A stretch of 64,000 nucleotides of DNA, taken from Fennellomyces sp. T-0311 (taxonomy: Eukaryota; Mucoromycota; Mucoromycetes; Mucorales; Lichtheimiaceae). A program made the translations under genes and the position numbers. The notes beneath the pieces are model-generated. The model saw nothing but the letters and a program-made list of their open reading frames with translations. It did no database searches and was not told where the DNA came from. Positions 23,190-34,359 of this stretch are shown here, piece after piece (positions within the stretch are counted from its first letter, which is position 1; every line of letters starts with the position of its first letter). The DNA lies in NCBI GenBank assembly GCA_025266875.1, contig JALLLT010000031.1:62001-126000 (forward strand), in the 5' to 3' direction.

Positions 23190-23881
23190 TGAACCATACC
23201 TAAAATGAGCATCCCCCATTTTGATTACACAGACGCACCCCTCTTTTTTTTTACTGCATAGAAATATTGAAAGAACAATTGCCTTGGATAAACATGCTAA
23301 GATTGCATAATGATATGCACGTGGTTGTACCCATTTCACGTTTTTTTTTTTCATTCTTTCCCAACAGATCTGGCGATCCCACATGCCCTTTGCCAAATCA
23401 AACTTTATTCTGGGCCACATGCCCCAAAGGATCACAAAAGAAGTCGATCATTCATTACTGCAGGCGGTTAAATATAATATATATTTCAAAAAAGCGGGAT
23501 AAGATATACAACAGTTTTTTAGCAGATCATACACAAGTGTAAATAAAAAAACAGAACTCTAAGTATGAGTGATGTGTTGTGTGGAGAAGAACGGGGATAA
23601 TATATAGATAGAATGTGGATGAGATGAAAGGGTATGTGTGTGTATAATAATAGTGTTTGTAACAAACGCAGGTGTTTACCCGCGCTTCAGGGTAGCTATA
23701 GTAACAATAATATATAAAAAATGGAATAATAAAAAGAAATTTCCCGCATAAACAAACAAAAGTGATCAACATACATAAGCATAGCATGAGAATAAAGGTA
23801 AAAAAAGAGTTAGGGTGGTTGCGTGTGAATGTATATGATGAAGGGGGTAGAGATTGCTGTACATGGATACATATGTTGATC
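23190..23881. other. Spacer between convergent HIG1 and STE12 genes
   Basis: AT-rich 3' flanks of two convergent genes. The apparent frames here are low-complexity (poly-T tracts and TA/GT-rich runs near 23600-23760) and not supportable as genes. Confidence 0.5.
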
Positions 23882-25894
23882 TTAGTAGTGAATGAGTGCA
23901 TCTGTGGGTCGCATGGTTGTACTGTCGGATGCATAACCGGACGATGATGAATATCCGAACGATGAAAAGTCGTCAAAATAAACATCGTTTGGTGAAACTT
24001 GGGCTGGGTGTACATACGCCATGTAATCAAAGCTGCCATTGCCGCTACTGCTATTGTTGTTGGCAGTGGTCAACTTGTTGGCATTGTCATCCTCAGACAT
24101 CATGTTGTACCATGGTTTGTTGTTGTTGTAGGGTGAAAGTGGCGAATGGTTGTGTTCCCACTCCGTCTTGACCCAGTCAAGCGGCTGATTGTCGTTGAGG
24201 ACAACATTCGGTGGGGCCTGTGCAGGCATCGTGTCATCAGACGAAGCCGTGGTCGATGAAGAGAGTGAGGCCATCGGAGCCGGACCTCCGTTTGATTCTT
24301 CAAACACTTTGTAATCTTCGTCATCAGGATTGTACGCCAACCCTGGCGCCGATGATTTGACTGGCGAAGAATAGCAAGATGACGAAGCCGATGAACATCC
24401 CGATGTGCTGAAAAAGGTATCACCCCATGGACGGCTCCAAACAGAGGACGACGTCTTTACTGCATCAATGTTGTTGTTGTTGCCATAGTAACTGTTGCTG
24501 CTGCCGTAGTGATGGTGATGATTGTCGGAATAGCTGTTGGCACCACCGTGGTGATGATGGCCCGAGCTTGGAGTTTTTGTTGAGGTGGCGTTGTTGTTGT
24601 TATTGTTGTTGTTGTTGCCACCGCCGCCATTATTGTTATCACCACTATCGCCTTTTGAGCTCGGGTTGCTGAACGGTCGTTGGCGTCGCTCGTGCGTTTT
24701 CTTGTGTTGCGCCAAGTTGTCAGATCGAGAGAACCGCTTGCCACATAGACTGCAGAGGTACGGTCGTTCCATTGTATGGGTTCGTAAATGGCGTTTCAGG
24801 TGCTCAAGTCTCTTGAACAACTTGCCACACGAGCTGAGTGGACACGTATACAAACGGGTTGAATCCTCGGTTTCTCGGTTAACGTAGTACATTGAACGCA
24901 CCGACGGTACTCCTTGCTGGTCTGGACCATTGATCTGGACCGATGAAGATGATGGAGATGCTCGGAAGCCTGTTTGTGTCGATGACGAATGACACACGGT
25001 GCGGCGGCGGCGTTGTTTGTACGTCGGCGAGCCTTCAAACAGCGAAAAGTGACCAAACACGCTCGAGGCCTTGCGAATCGCCGAGTTTTCCTTGGGTAGT
25101 CGAGTATCAATCTCCATTGGTTCATGCTGCGGTTGTTGCCAAGCGGACAAGAGCGGGGCTGAGTACGATGCCGAGAGTGGACGAGGCAAGTCGACTGTCG
25201 AAATAACAGGTGTGGAAGACGAGGGTGCCGGGTAGCGCAGCTGTTGGCGATCGCTTCCAGCACTGTTCAAGCAAGCATCGAGTTCTAAATCACTCAAGAG
25301 ATTCTTGCGGAACTCATCAAACATGGCTTGGGTGGTGTCAAGCGAGATGGAAACTGCGGGATTGGCAACGGCAATAGATGTTGGTTCTACACCAAGCTTT
25401 TCGCGCTTCAGATCACGCTCGAGTGCGTCCAAAAACAATCGATCGTGTGGTACCGAGAACCAGTTGAACACCTTTTGTTTCTTTTGAGTGCGAATGCAGT
25501 TGTGTTTGTACAAAAGATCCAAGAAGCTGCTCTTTGGTTCCTCGAGTGTGGCGTCGGCACCGGGCTTGAGGTTACGCAAGTCGCTAAAGATGCCCTCCTC
25601 GAACTTTTTCAGGTTCTGGATGGGACGGCCGAATGCGTGAAAGCGAAACACCAGGCTGCGGACAATGTCGGTTCCGGAGATGAAGTACGAGCTGTTCCAC
25701 TGCACGCAGGAGATGTAGTCGCCGACGGGCAGCAGGTGCTTCTTAATGGGTGGCTCGTCGCTGGGCACGTTCCAATCGGATGGAGCGGTGGCTAGGAAGT
25801 ATTTGAGCTGGTTGATCATTTCCAATCGTTCGTCGACGTCGTGTTCGGTGGGAAAGGGCAGCGGGTTGTCTCTGACGGTCTGTGGTGCAGCCAT
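23882..25894 (-). CDS. STE12: STE12-like transcription factor with two C2H2 zinc fingers
   Basis: Single-exon, 670 residues. Residues about 30-190 form the STE12 homeodomain-like DNA-binding region: [58 protein letters not shown] and [20 protein letters not shown]. Two classical C2H2 fingers follow at about 345-405 ([12 protein letters not shown] ... HLKRHLRTH and [10 protein letters not shown] ... NLAQHKKTH). This is the steA type found in filamentous and early-diverging fungi, unlike budding yeast Ste12. It acts in the nucleus downstream of a MAP kinase in mating and invasive growth. The C-terminal third has Asn, His, Gly and Ser runs encoded by trinucleotide repeats (24470-24660). Confidence 0.95.
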   Translation of the reverse strand: MAAPQTVRDNPLPFPTEHDVDERLEMINQLKYFLATAPSDWNVPSDEPPIKKHLLPVGDYISCVQWNSSYFISGTDIVRSLVFRFHAFGRPIQNLKKFEEGIFSDLRNLKPGADATLEEPKSSFLDLLYKHNCIRTQKKQKVFNWFSVPHDRLFLDALERDLKREKLGVEPTSIAVANPAVSISLDTTQAMFDEFRKNLLSDLELDACLNSAGSDRQQLRYPAPSSSTPVISTVDLPRPLSASYSAPLLSAWQQPQHEPMEIDTRLPKENSAIRKASSVFGHFSLFEGSPTYKQRRRRTVCHSSSTQTGFRASPSSSSVQINGPDQQGVPSVRSMYYVNRETEDSTRLYTCPLSSCGKLFKRLEHLKRHLRTHTMERPYLCSLCGKRFSRSDNLAQHKKTHERRQRPFSNPSSKGDSGDNNNGGGGNNNNNNNNNATSTKTPSSGHHHHGGANSYSDNHHHHYGSSNSYYGNNNNIDAVKTSSSVWSRPWGDTFFSTSGCSSASSSCYSSPVKSSAPGLAYNPDDEDYKVFEESNGGPAPMASLSSSTTASSDDTMPAQAPPNVVLNDNQPLDWVKTEWEHNHSPLSPYNNNKPWYNMMSEDDNANKLTTANNNSSSGNGSFDYMAYVHPAQVSPNDVYFDDFSSFGYSSSSGYASDSTTMRPTDALIHY

Positions 25895-26430
25895 TGCGTA
25901 TGGTTGTGCTGTAGGAGGAGGATGAGGAGTTGGGTAAGAGAGATCTAGAAGAGAGGAGGGTTAGCTACGACCTGGGATGATCACTTCATATATATAACGT
26001 TAAGAAGAGGCGGGCCCGATATAGGCCAGATGCAATCAATAAATTGCATCTCATCAGGAGTTTGATTACTTGCCTGGCTTCTACGGTTCTAATATCTAGC
26101 ACACGCGTGCGCGTCCGAGCTTTTCCTTTTTGCCTAGGAAGGGATCCAGAGTAGAAAGAGAGTAAGAAAGTCGAATCTTCCTTTTGGGGGGTCCTTATAT
26201 GTGGAGCACGAGAAAAAAATCTTTTTCACCACAGTCATCGGGCCCTATTGTTTACAGACCCCCTTCAAACACTTGTGGTGTGCAACCTCAACACTCTGCT
26301 AGTAAGTGTATCAGAACATTTATATGACGTCAAGGTCCGACGTTTACTTTTTTCATGCGCAGACGGCTACACAGTCGACGAAATCCTTTCCCATTTTTCA
26401 AAAGAGCAACCACCGTGTGCATACAGTCGG
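25895..26430. promoter_or_regulatory. Divergent promoter region STE12 / FAS1 protein
   Basis: 536 bases between two divergent start codons. Contains a purine-rich tract next to the STE12 start (25905-25975), the palindromic-looking TTTGATTACT and GCACACGCGTGCGC (26100-26113), and a run of A residues near 26215. No specific factor site is claimed. Confidence 0.45.
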
Positions 26431-27006
26431 ATGCCGTCGTCATCGTCGTTTCTTTTTGTGGTGCTGCTCATCCTTGCATTGGGATCCTTGACCGTCTCAT
26501 CATTCATGCAGGAGAAGAAGGGCTCGTCGGACAAACCGCAGCTTCTCTATGACCCATCAGCAGCCGATTATAGGTGTTCCGAGGTGAAGCAATCCCTTTT
26601 CGACAAAATGGCTGTCGATGCCTCGCTGAAAACCTTCATGGACGTTCTCACACAGGTGGAGAGTGTCATGAAGCTCGTGAACAACTCGGAGCTGCAGCAA
26701 CCGTTTACGATTTTCGCCCCAATCAACTCGGCATTCAGCGAATTCGATGGCGAGATGCGCTCCCATTTGGAGCAGTTTCTGTTCAACCACGTTGTTCCCA
26801 GCGACAAGCTCACGGTCCAGCAGCTCCAGAAGACGCAGCGGCTCGACACCATGCTGGACGACGAGAGCATCCAAGTCAAGTACCACTTCTTCAGCGGCAA
26901 GACTGAGCTCAACGAGGTAGCGACAGTGGACACCAGCCGGCCAATTAAGGCTATTAATGGCATTGCGTATCCCATCGATAAATTGTTACGCCCAGCAAAG
27001 CCCTGA
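26431..27006 (+). CDS. Secreted fasciclin (FAS1) domain protein
   Basis: 191 residues, no intron. Begins with a clear signal peptide (MPSSSSFLFVVLLILALG, then SLTVSS). The FAS1 domain spans about residues 60-190: a first conserved block PFTIFAPINSAFSEF and a second block FLFNHVVPSDKL, with AINGIAYPIDKLLRP at the end, both hallmarks of fasciclin. Such domains mediate adhesion at the cell surface or in the matrix. No GPI signal is visible at the C-terminus, so a soluble wall or secreted protein is likely. The frame is open upstream to 26248, but the signal peptide fixes the start at 26431. Confidence 0.87.
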   Translation: MPSSSSFLFVVLLILALGSLTVSSFMQEKKGSSDKPQLLYDPSAADYRCSEVKQSLFDKMAVDASLKTFMDVLTQVESVMKLVNNSELQQPFTIFAPINSAFSEFDGEMRSHLEQFLFNHVVPSDKLTVQQLQKTQRLDTMLDDESIQVKYHFFSGKTELNEVATVDTSRPIKAINGIAYPIDKLLRPAKP

Positions 27007-27223
27007 TCATCCCCCCAACCTGTTTTACAGATGTTTCTCTTTCTCTCTTGTACCACATGTTGCTTCGGCAACCGACCGACATTGTTATTGTGGCGCATCG
27101 CCTTGCCCTTATTAGGGCATTCCAGTTGTGATCCGAAAAGAAAAAACTTTGTGTACATGTTTGAGATTTTTTATTTTGATTAACGCAACCCAGCGTTTTT
27201 CTGGAAACACAAAGGGTGATGAG

Positions 27224-28282
27224 TTAATATATCCCATTCCGTGTGATGCGCAACAGCGCTTCGGCCAGACCAAGGGGTTCTGCCAAGACGAGTGCTTGTC
27301 GAATGCAGTCTTGGGATGTGTCGCTGGTGACGAGCAGCGGAACCATCTCCAGGAAGCCGTGGCCCGCCGCGTAGAGGAGCGAAGGGTTGTTACCGTTGGG
27401 GAGGCATGGATTGGCGTTTGCACGTCGTAGGCATCGAACCATATCGAGCTTCCGTTGCTGTACCGCCCGATACAGTGGTGTGTCAGTCGGATCGGTTTCC
27501 GTCACTTGTGCTCCCACATCGCAACCTGCCCCTAGCAACACTTCCAAACACTCGATTCTGTTCCAGAACACGGCCAGCGGTATCAGGTTGTTGTTTTTCC
27601 TTTTTTCTTCTTCTTGCTGTTTCTTCAACAACTGTTGCAGAATGCTTGCACAACCCCCAACCACGCACTCTTCCAGCACGCTGCGGCCGTCTACTTTGTT
27701 CGGTATCGATAGCAACGCCATGTCGTCGTCGCCAAGGTAACGTAGCAGCATGTTGACGCATTCGCTGCGCCGGTACAAGCTGGCAATGTGCAAGGCCAGT
27801 CGTCCCTGGCTGTCTTGGACGTCCGTTCGGGCGCCGTGCTGGAGCAGTTTCTCGAGACACCCGGGTTGGTTATTTAGGACCGCACGATGGAGAGGTGTTT
27901 GGCCATTGGCGTCGAGTGCATTAACGTTGATTTGTCGTATTAATAGTAGGTTCTCCATGCCGTTTAAAAATCCGACAGCCGCGGCAATGTGAAGCGCTGT
28001 TGATCGGTCCGGTCCATGGGTTGTATTTGGATCCAAGTCGTCTTGGCGTAAAAGGAGTTTGAGGGCGGATTCTGATTTGCTGTAGCAAGCCCAGCAAAGT
28101 AAACTGAAGCCACGTTGAGCGTCACGGATATTGGGAGACCCGCCGCCAGTCAAGTAGCGTTCAAGAAGTGAAGGGTCGAGCTTGACTTGCTTTCTTTGCT
28201 GTGGTTGTTGTGAAGGAGTGACGGATCGTTTTCGTTTTCGCTCTGCTGGCGATGTGGGTGGCGAGGGGAAGTAGTGCGACAT
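27224..28282 (-). CDS. Ankyrin-repeat protein
   Basis: 352 residues in a single exon. A basic N-terminus (SPAERKRKRSVTP) looks like a nuclear localisation signal. Ankyrin repeats follow from about residue 60: DRSTALHIAAAVGFLNGMEN, NGQTPLHRAVLNNQPGCLE and QGRLALHIASLYRRSECVN, with two degenerate repeats later (NNLIPLAVFWNRIECLE, DTPLYRAVQQRKLDMVR). No other domain is visible. Nuclear protein-protein interaction is inferred. The ATG at 28282 lies shortly downstream (on the minus strand) of a GA-rich leader. Confidence 0.82.
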   Translation of the reverse strand: MSHYFPSPPTSPAERKRKRSVTPSQQPQQRKQVKLDPSLLERYLTGGGSPNIRDAQRGFSLLCWACYSKSESALKLLLRQDDLDPNTTHGPDRSTALHIAAAVGFLNGMENLLLIRQINVNALDANGQTPLHRAVLNNQPGCLEKLLQHGARTDVQDSQGRLALHIASLYRRSECVNMLLRYLGDDDMALLSIPNKVDGRSVLEECVVGGCASILQQLLKKQQEEEKRKNNNLIPLAVFWNRIECLEVLLGAGCDVGAQVTETDPTDTPLYRAVQQRKLDMVRCLRRANANPCLPNGNNPSLLYAAGHGFLEMVPLLVTSDTSQDCIRQALVLAEPLGLAEALLRITRNGIY

Positions 28283-29189
28283 AATTAGAGTAATAAAGTG
28301 AATGGAAGAGAGAGAGCTGTAAGTTAGAAAAAAGGCATGAGCTGTCTTGCTTTATAAATTAAAAGGGATTTCGCATCTCTTGGCGGGAAGTCGCTTGCCA
28401 ACTTGAAAAGGGGATTTGCACCCATTACCCTATTTGGAGTCGGCCATTTAAAACTGACTATCCCGATGGGGAAACATGATCGACGGAGCGAAGGTGGGGG
28501 GTACAGGGCAGCTTTGTCTTGGCAACGCTCTTTCTTCGCTTTTTTCTCGCGCGTAGCGGAATAAAAAGTCTTGGCACAGGCATTGACGCTGTAATCACTC
28601 TGTAGTTTTGTGTATACAGCTATACTTGCATGCCCCGGTCATAACAGCAAACGGGCGATCAGATTGCGCCATGATATGTGCGCTTTTTTGGCGTGTCAAT
28701 AGGTTTGAAATCCGTTGACGCTTTTGCAGATCCAGTTGCATGCTGTTGTTTGGATGATGTATGCTATATACGTGAGAAAGACAGAGTTATGTCAAAGTCC
28801 CCTACGGATTGGATGCTTTATCAGACCAGGATAGAACAGCCTACATACACCTGCACAACCCTTCGGACAAATATTCCATTTATCCAACACCTGTTCACGC
28901 GTGGCACGCGTGTATACCTCATCATATACTTTTATTCATAAATGACGAACAGGATGAATGACCTTAAAAACGAGCAACTGTTGCGTACCGATGATCTTTG
29001 CTTTTCGAACGCAAAGTACTCCACTCCAATGCACGTTTTCCAAAGACGTGCGTTGATTAGCTAAATCATGCATATGGTGTATGTGTGCCAAGATCCAAAC
29101 CCCTTTCCTTTTTTACTTTGCAAACGTATCGACGCTACCTTTCGCTTGGTAATTGTCTTTTTGGTAACCATCGCCAATCCAAGAGTTAA

Positions 29190-29480
29190 ACGGGCCAAGA
29201 AACTGTATAGCGACACAAGATTCGGTCACGACGGTTTAAATCACTAATTTGTTCAGGTGGCTTCTTGTCAGGAGTTACAAACAGCTTAAACTTTCGGACT
29301 TGCATGTGCTTTGCCGAGTTCATTTCTTTTTTACCTCCCGTGACGTTCCTTGGGCACAAACAAAAGTATGATCGGACTGATAGTGTTTCGCGTTTATCCC
29401 GTTCGACAACAGACCGATCAGCGAATGTCGTCATCGCATAGTCCGGTTGTCGTGGAGTTTTCAAAAAAGTGGTTATATTG
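29190..29480 (-). repeat. Diverged direct repeat B, copy 1 (coding-like on the minus strand)
   Basis: Homologous to 31080-31375 in the same orientation, at roughly 70-75 percent by eye. Matched blocks include TTCAGGTGG / CTCAGGTGG, GTCAGGAGT, CAGCTTAA, TTTCGGA, GTTCATTTC / ATTCATTTC and GAAACGCGAAACAC / GAAACGCGAGACAC (minus). On the minus strand this copy lies in an open frame (29186-29581) with EMNSAKHMQVRKFKLF and RRDRILCRYTVSW. Copy 2 gives the related EMNST and RHDRILYRGMVLG but is broken. It may be a decayed gene duplication or the terminal repeats of a lost element. Confidence 0.6.
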
Positions 29481-29865
29481 AGCAGTGTTTTGGTGTCCGC
29501 CCTTATTTTGTTGCTATTTCTAACAGGGCGTATTCGTGTTAGCGATCCAGTGCTGCTATAATCAACACGATCGCGTAACAAAGGGGGAAAAGTCAGAGAG
29601 GATGAGAAGCAGAAATATATTTTAGAATCTTGATGTGATATGATACAAAAGTGCGATCCCGAAGGATATGACGGAAATATGTCAGCTATCTATCTATACC
29701 TCTGCTTTACACGTCCGGTCAGTTATGGGTATAAATAGCTTTTCGGATTGACTCCCTTTGTTATATATATATCGTATGCAATGCAGGTAAAGCAATGGAT
29801 ATGTTTAACCGGATTTTTCAATGCCTCCAATTTCGATCGTGTTTTTCAGCCCTTGCATCATGCTT

Positions 29866-30252
29866 TCAATAGGCTTGGCCACCCTTTTCTTCGCATGAGA
29901 TATCCAGTAATTTAACTACTTTTCATAGATTACCTTTGGACTTAATGACAACTCGAGTATAGGTAACATCTGTGTCGCTGTTCTTCTTGGAATCCGGAGG
30001 AACGTCGTCCTGTTCAGATTCCATGAATCGGCAAACATAGCCTACAAGACAACCCAACAACGCAAGCTTTATCCAACGACCCCATCTTTCAAATATCAGC
30101 ATTCCTCATTAGTTCAAAGAAAACAAACAGTGTATAACTCTGATTACTGATATACCGCCCTTTGTATCAGTTGTTAAACAGCAAGGGATCGGGTCAGCTT
30201 ACGCTCTTTTTGGTTTCAATGACGGTCGGACCGTTGACACTGCGATATCCAT
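29866..30252 (-). CDS. Candidate small single-pass membrane protein
   Basis: Exon 1 (30252-30203) encodes MDIAVSTVRPSLKPKRA and ends at a good GTAAGC donor. An acceptor (GAAAG) at 30086 joins in frame to WGRWIKLALLGCLVGYVCRF, a membrane helix flanked by basic residues, then an acidic stretch (ESEQDDVPPDSKKNSD). A further GTAATC donor near 29932 may splice to a short last exon ending GGQAY; unspliced, the frame stops at 29923. About 75 residues. No family recognised. Two in-frame splice joins around a helix support it, but the 3' end is unsure. Confidence 0.4.
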
Positions 30253-31079
30253 GGAAACACAACGATGAAGCTATACAAGCTCGATTTTTGTAGTGGGGAA
30301 TAATAACTAATTTAACCTGAAACCAAGAGCAAGAAATAGATCTCTAACCTTCCAAATTACATATACATCGTGGAAGCGACGATCCAGGTCTGTCCCGTGC
30401 CTTGAAAGCCGTCAAGACAAGGTAGTCCTGTGCTACAATGCTTATAATTATCTCTTATAATTCTTTCTCGGATAAGTGCTGCAAAGTCTTGAGGTTGACT
30501 GTAGAATGACAATAACATTCATAAGTTTCGATTTTCAGTGCCCAAAGTCCACAAAGTATCGACCTTCTTCCAGGTATACCGATAAACGCAGTAACATTTA
30601 ATTGATGGATCTGTTAGTACAACTTCAATAAAACAGGTCATCACCAGGATTGTGAGGGTGTGAATGCTAAAGACTTGGACGGGGACGTTGCGCTTCTGTT
30701 TATATATTCTCGTTCTGAATTTTCTGGTTTATATCATCACTAAGCTCTTGGCTGGAGTCAAGTTATCAAAACCACGTATCTAGGAAAAAGATGGGCCTGA
30801 GGGGGATGAATGATCACATCATGACTCTTTCCATAATCTATTGGACGTTGAGGATAAAGGAAGGACTTGAAAAAAGTAAAAGGTGAACATCCTTGTCTGT
30901 TGCCCATGTTCGAACGATGATGGGCCCATATGTTGAATCAGAAGGCATCGTTAAAAGTGCTTGCAGTTCTACTCGCTATTATGGATCCAAGGCGCCTTTC
31001 ACGTACAACAGAAGCAAGATTTTATCATAGTGGCACCCATTACTTTTGGTACGTAATCAATGGCTCGGCTCAAGAATAT

Positions 31080-31375
31080 TGGGCGAGTAAGCCAAGAACC
31101 ATACCACGATACAAAATCCGATCATGGCGCACTGAATCAATGGTTTGCTCAGGTGGTCGTCCGTCAAGTCAGGAGTACAAACACAGCTTAATCATTTTCG
31201 GATTTTCATGTGAATATGTCGAATTCATTTCCCATGACATTTCCTTGAACAAAAAACAAACAAACAACTAATGTTGAATCGGACTATGGTGTCTCGCGTT
31301 TCTCGTCGTCAGCAGTATACATTCCGATAATTGTAATGTCGATCCGTTCGGGTATGGTGGAGTTCAACAAGTGTT
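31080..31375 (-). repeat. Diverged direct repeat B, copy 2
   Basis: Partner of 29190-29480. Homology continues outward: TTTTGGTA near 31046 matches TTTTGGTA near 29158, and GCCAAGAA near 31091 matches GCCAAGAA near 29195. This copy has stops in the frame that is open in copy 1. Confidence 0.6.
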
Positions 31376-31410
31376 TCCACTTTAACTATTTAAGAGTTTA
31401 ATTTGTTTCC

Positions 31411-31436
31411 TTTTGTTTTGTTTTGTTTTGTTTTAG
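31411..31436. repeat. TTTTG pentanucleotide microsatellite
   Basis: About five uninterrupted TTTTG units, in the gene-poor island just 3' of direct repeat B copy 2. Confidence 0.7.
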
Positions 31437-32096
31437 TGTCATGTTTATTCATTAGCACCGATAGTAACTGACTATGCGATCTTTGGTTTGCGTTACACGC
31501 AAAAATGGCGACCAACCTTAACCAAAAGTTATCACACGCTAAAGTTATTTCAGTTCATTACTTCGACGTACCTTTATATTTTATGCACCTTAGGCACAAG
31601 ATTCATTTTTGGATTGCTCGGCCGAAGGTTTTTCAGTATAAACGGTTGCGGGCCAAGATATCTCTATTTCGCGCGAAAAAAGGTCTTTATGTATATTTTA
31701 ATTAAGCCTGGTTCTTGCTTCGCTTGATACTATTTCTGAATTATCAAGAAAGTCTCCATACGTACCGATACATGATGCTAGATCGCACTAGTGCAATGTA
31801 TCTCAGTTAATGATAGAAAGAAAATGGAACGTTTACGCACGCAATTGTCGTATCACATCATTGCGCTTGACTTGAGTTGTGATCAATCCCGCTCCCTTCA
31901 CATATCCACTATGTATTCTATGTTTGATATATTCACTGTCCTGCTAAAAGAGCCCTGTCGAATTATAACCATTTGTACATATTGTCCAAGATATCTATAT
32001 TACGCTCCTCTGTTACATCATAACGTTATGTAAAGTATTATAGGCCACAGTAGCTATTCTGCGAGCACGCGCCATTACTTTTCTAGACTCTGTTGA

Positions 32097-32351
32097 CTAC
32101 GGCTCATAAAAGTCGCAAATACTTATTACTTTAACGTACAAAACCACCGGCATAGTTAACGGTGTCGGCCATGTAACTTTAGTAAAAAACGTAGTGTGCG
32201 TGGACAAACGATTGGGCGTGCGGGCGGAGGAATGAATCAGCTTTTCAGTCTTTTTTGTAGCCTTCGACGTATGAGGATCACAAACTTGAAGTAATATAAA
32301 GAGCAACGTTTGCGAATAGACATAGAAAGCCATATAGTATCCGATGGCCAT
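32097..32351 (-). CDS. Candidate 84-aa membrane protein
   Basis: From the ATG at 32351 the frame reads MAIGYYMAFYVYSQTLLFIL, a membrane-helix-like start, then LQVCDPHTSKATKKTEKL, a basic middle and a second hydrophobic patch (LTMPVVLYVKVISI). The frame is open a little further upstream without another ATG. It is divergent from PRP19 with 126 bases between starts. No homologue is recognised. Could be a real short gene or an exon of a longer one. Confidence 0.35.
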   Translation of the reverse strand: MAIGYYMAFYVYSQTLLFILLQVCDPHTSKATKKTEKLIHSSARTPNRLSTHTTFFTKVTWPTPLTMPVVLYVKVISICDFYEP

Positions 32352-32477
32352 AGCAACAATAGCTTTTGACAGGATCGCAGAGGACAATTAAATGTGGAAG
32401 CGTGACTGTCGTGTGGTTCATTTCATGTTACGACGACTTGACTGCAAAGGGCTTCACGACGAACGCTCATTCCAAAA

Positions 32478-34290
32478 ATGTTTTGCGCGAGTAAGATGAG
32501 ATTTGCAGTAGATCAAGTTTTCATCACGACGCTAATCGTAACTGTTTAATTGAATGTAGTTTCTGGCGAGGCTCCTGAGCATCCCGTTGTCTCTGTCAAA
32601 TCCGGCACTCTTTTCGAGAAACGACTGATTGAAAAGTACATTGCTGATCATGGCAAAGATCCCGTGACAGGCGAGGAACTGACAGCTGAAGACCTCTTGG
32701 AAGTCAAAGCACGTAAGTCTTGACAGGACGAGGAGATGAGGAATGGCTTTATAATCTTGACGCGTTTCTCATGTGTAATAGATCCTGAGATCGTTCGACC
32801 GCGACCACCGAAGCTTTCGTCAGTACCATCCCTTTTGTCAGCGTTGCAAAATGAATGGGACAGCGTGATGCTGGAAGCCTTCACGTTGAAACAGCAGTAT
32901 CAACAAGTACGACAGGAGCTCTCGCACGCATTGTATCAGAACGACGCTGCCACTCGTGTCATTGCCCGTTTGAAGAAGGAGCGTGACTCTGCTCGCGAGT
33001 ATGTCATACAAGCTGTGCAGTTTGATGGACGATGACTGACTTACCAATGAATTAGGGCGCTTGCTAATGTCCAGGAGCATTTGGGAGCTGCTGCCCCTGC
33101 GGCGGCACCAGAAGCTACATCAGAGTCTATGGAAGTGGATAGCTCAGGATTACCGGCCGAGGTTGTGGCCAAGATCAATGAAACCAGTGAAAGGTAAGAA
33201 GGGGATGCATGCGATGGCGAGAGCATGCTTACATGGGAATTGCATTAGTCTATCACAAGGCCGTCGCAAGAGAAAGCCTCCAGCTGAGCACACCTCTGCT
33301 GACGAAATCAAGACGTTCCAGCAGACGTCGACGATTCCTTCCATGCACACATCCCGCTCGCCGGGTATCACCTGTGTCGATGTCGATCACAGCGGTCAGC
33401 TGATCCTCACTGGCGGCAACGACAAACACGTACAGATCTACAACAAGGCCGAAGAAAAGAACGTGGCCGACCTCACCGGACACACCAAGAAGGTCAACGC
33501 CGTCAAATTCCGAGGCCAGGAAGTCGAACACGATATTGCTCTCAGTGCCGGCGCGGACAAGCATGTGCGTATCTGGGTTCCCGGAGGAAGCAAGGGCTAC
33601 CATGTTGGGCACAACATCGCAGCACACAGCGGAGAAGCCACCGGTCTCGCGGTGCATCCTTCCAAGGATTACTTTGCCAGCTCTGGTCTGGACAGCAAGT
33701 GGTCGCTGTACGATTTCGAAACGGGCAAGTCGATTGTGGACACTGTGGATCCCGAAACGGATGCTGGCTACACCTCGATCGAGTTCCACCCCGATGGCAT
33801 GATTTTGGGCGCCGGCACTGCTGATTCCACGGTACGCATTTGGGACGTCAAAGCCCAGCGTGTTGCTGCCACTTTTGGCGAGCACACCGGCAAAATCAAC
33901 GCCTTGGCATTCTCGGAGAACGGGTAAGGTCGACGAAAAGGGATGAATCAGCGCAAAGACTAATCGTTTTGTTTCCATAACAGTTACATCTTGGCAACGG
34001 CGTCGGAGGATAACCTTGTTAAGCTGTGGGATTTGCGCAAACTCAGCAATACCAAGACATTCACGTTGGAAGAAGGTTACAAGATTAATGCATTGTCGTT
34101 CGATAACTACGCCCAATACTTGGCGGTGGGTGGCACCGGCGTCACGATCCTGAAAGCCAAGGATGGCTCCCCCCTTGCCTCGTTCTCGGACAATGCCGCC
34201 GACATCACCGGGCTCAAGTGGGCTCCCCTTGCGCAGTCGCTGTTGGCAGCCGGTTTGGACCGCACTGTCCGGTATTACAGCGCCAACTAG
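32478..34290 (+). CDS. PRP19: Pre-mRNA-processing factor Prp19 (U-box E3, WD40)
   Basis: Core of the NineTeen complex, which activates the spliceosome, and a U-box ubiquitin ligase. Exon 1 is only 13 nt (MFCA). Exon 2 gives [20 protein letters not shown], the U-box start. Then come KHG-type [14 protein letters not shown], a coiled-coil ([33 protein letters not shown]) and a seven-bladed WD40 domain from about residue 200 ([20 protein letters not shown] ... [14 protein letters not shown]). Introns lie at 32491-32559, about 32713-32781, 33021-33056, about 33193-33248 and 33927-33983. The gene is complete and the family assignment is firm. Confidence 0.95.
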
Positions 34291-34359
34291 ATTTGTTTCT
34301 CTCTCTCTCTCTCTCCCGCCCCCTCTTTGATATAGCATTTGTTTATCCACAAAGGGTAT

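Larger units (their letters stand above)
28283..32096. other. Gene-poor island with repeats
   Basis: About 3.8 kb with no solid gene. It holds direct repeat B (29190-29480 and 31080-31375), the candidate small membrane gene at 29866-30252, and a TTTTG microsatellite at about 31411-31436. The frames at 28678-28941, 31488-31727 and 31791-32033 have no domain or splice support and are treated as chance. Confidence 0.45.

Noticed and set aside
28678..28941. 87-codon plus frame in island 2
   Set aside because: No ATG-supported start, no domain, no splice sites; could be chance.
33253..34350. Minus-strand frame of 365 codons
   Set aside because: Antisense to the Prp19 WD40 exons; composition mirrors the true gene and shows no domain.
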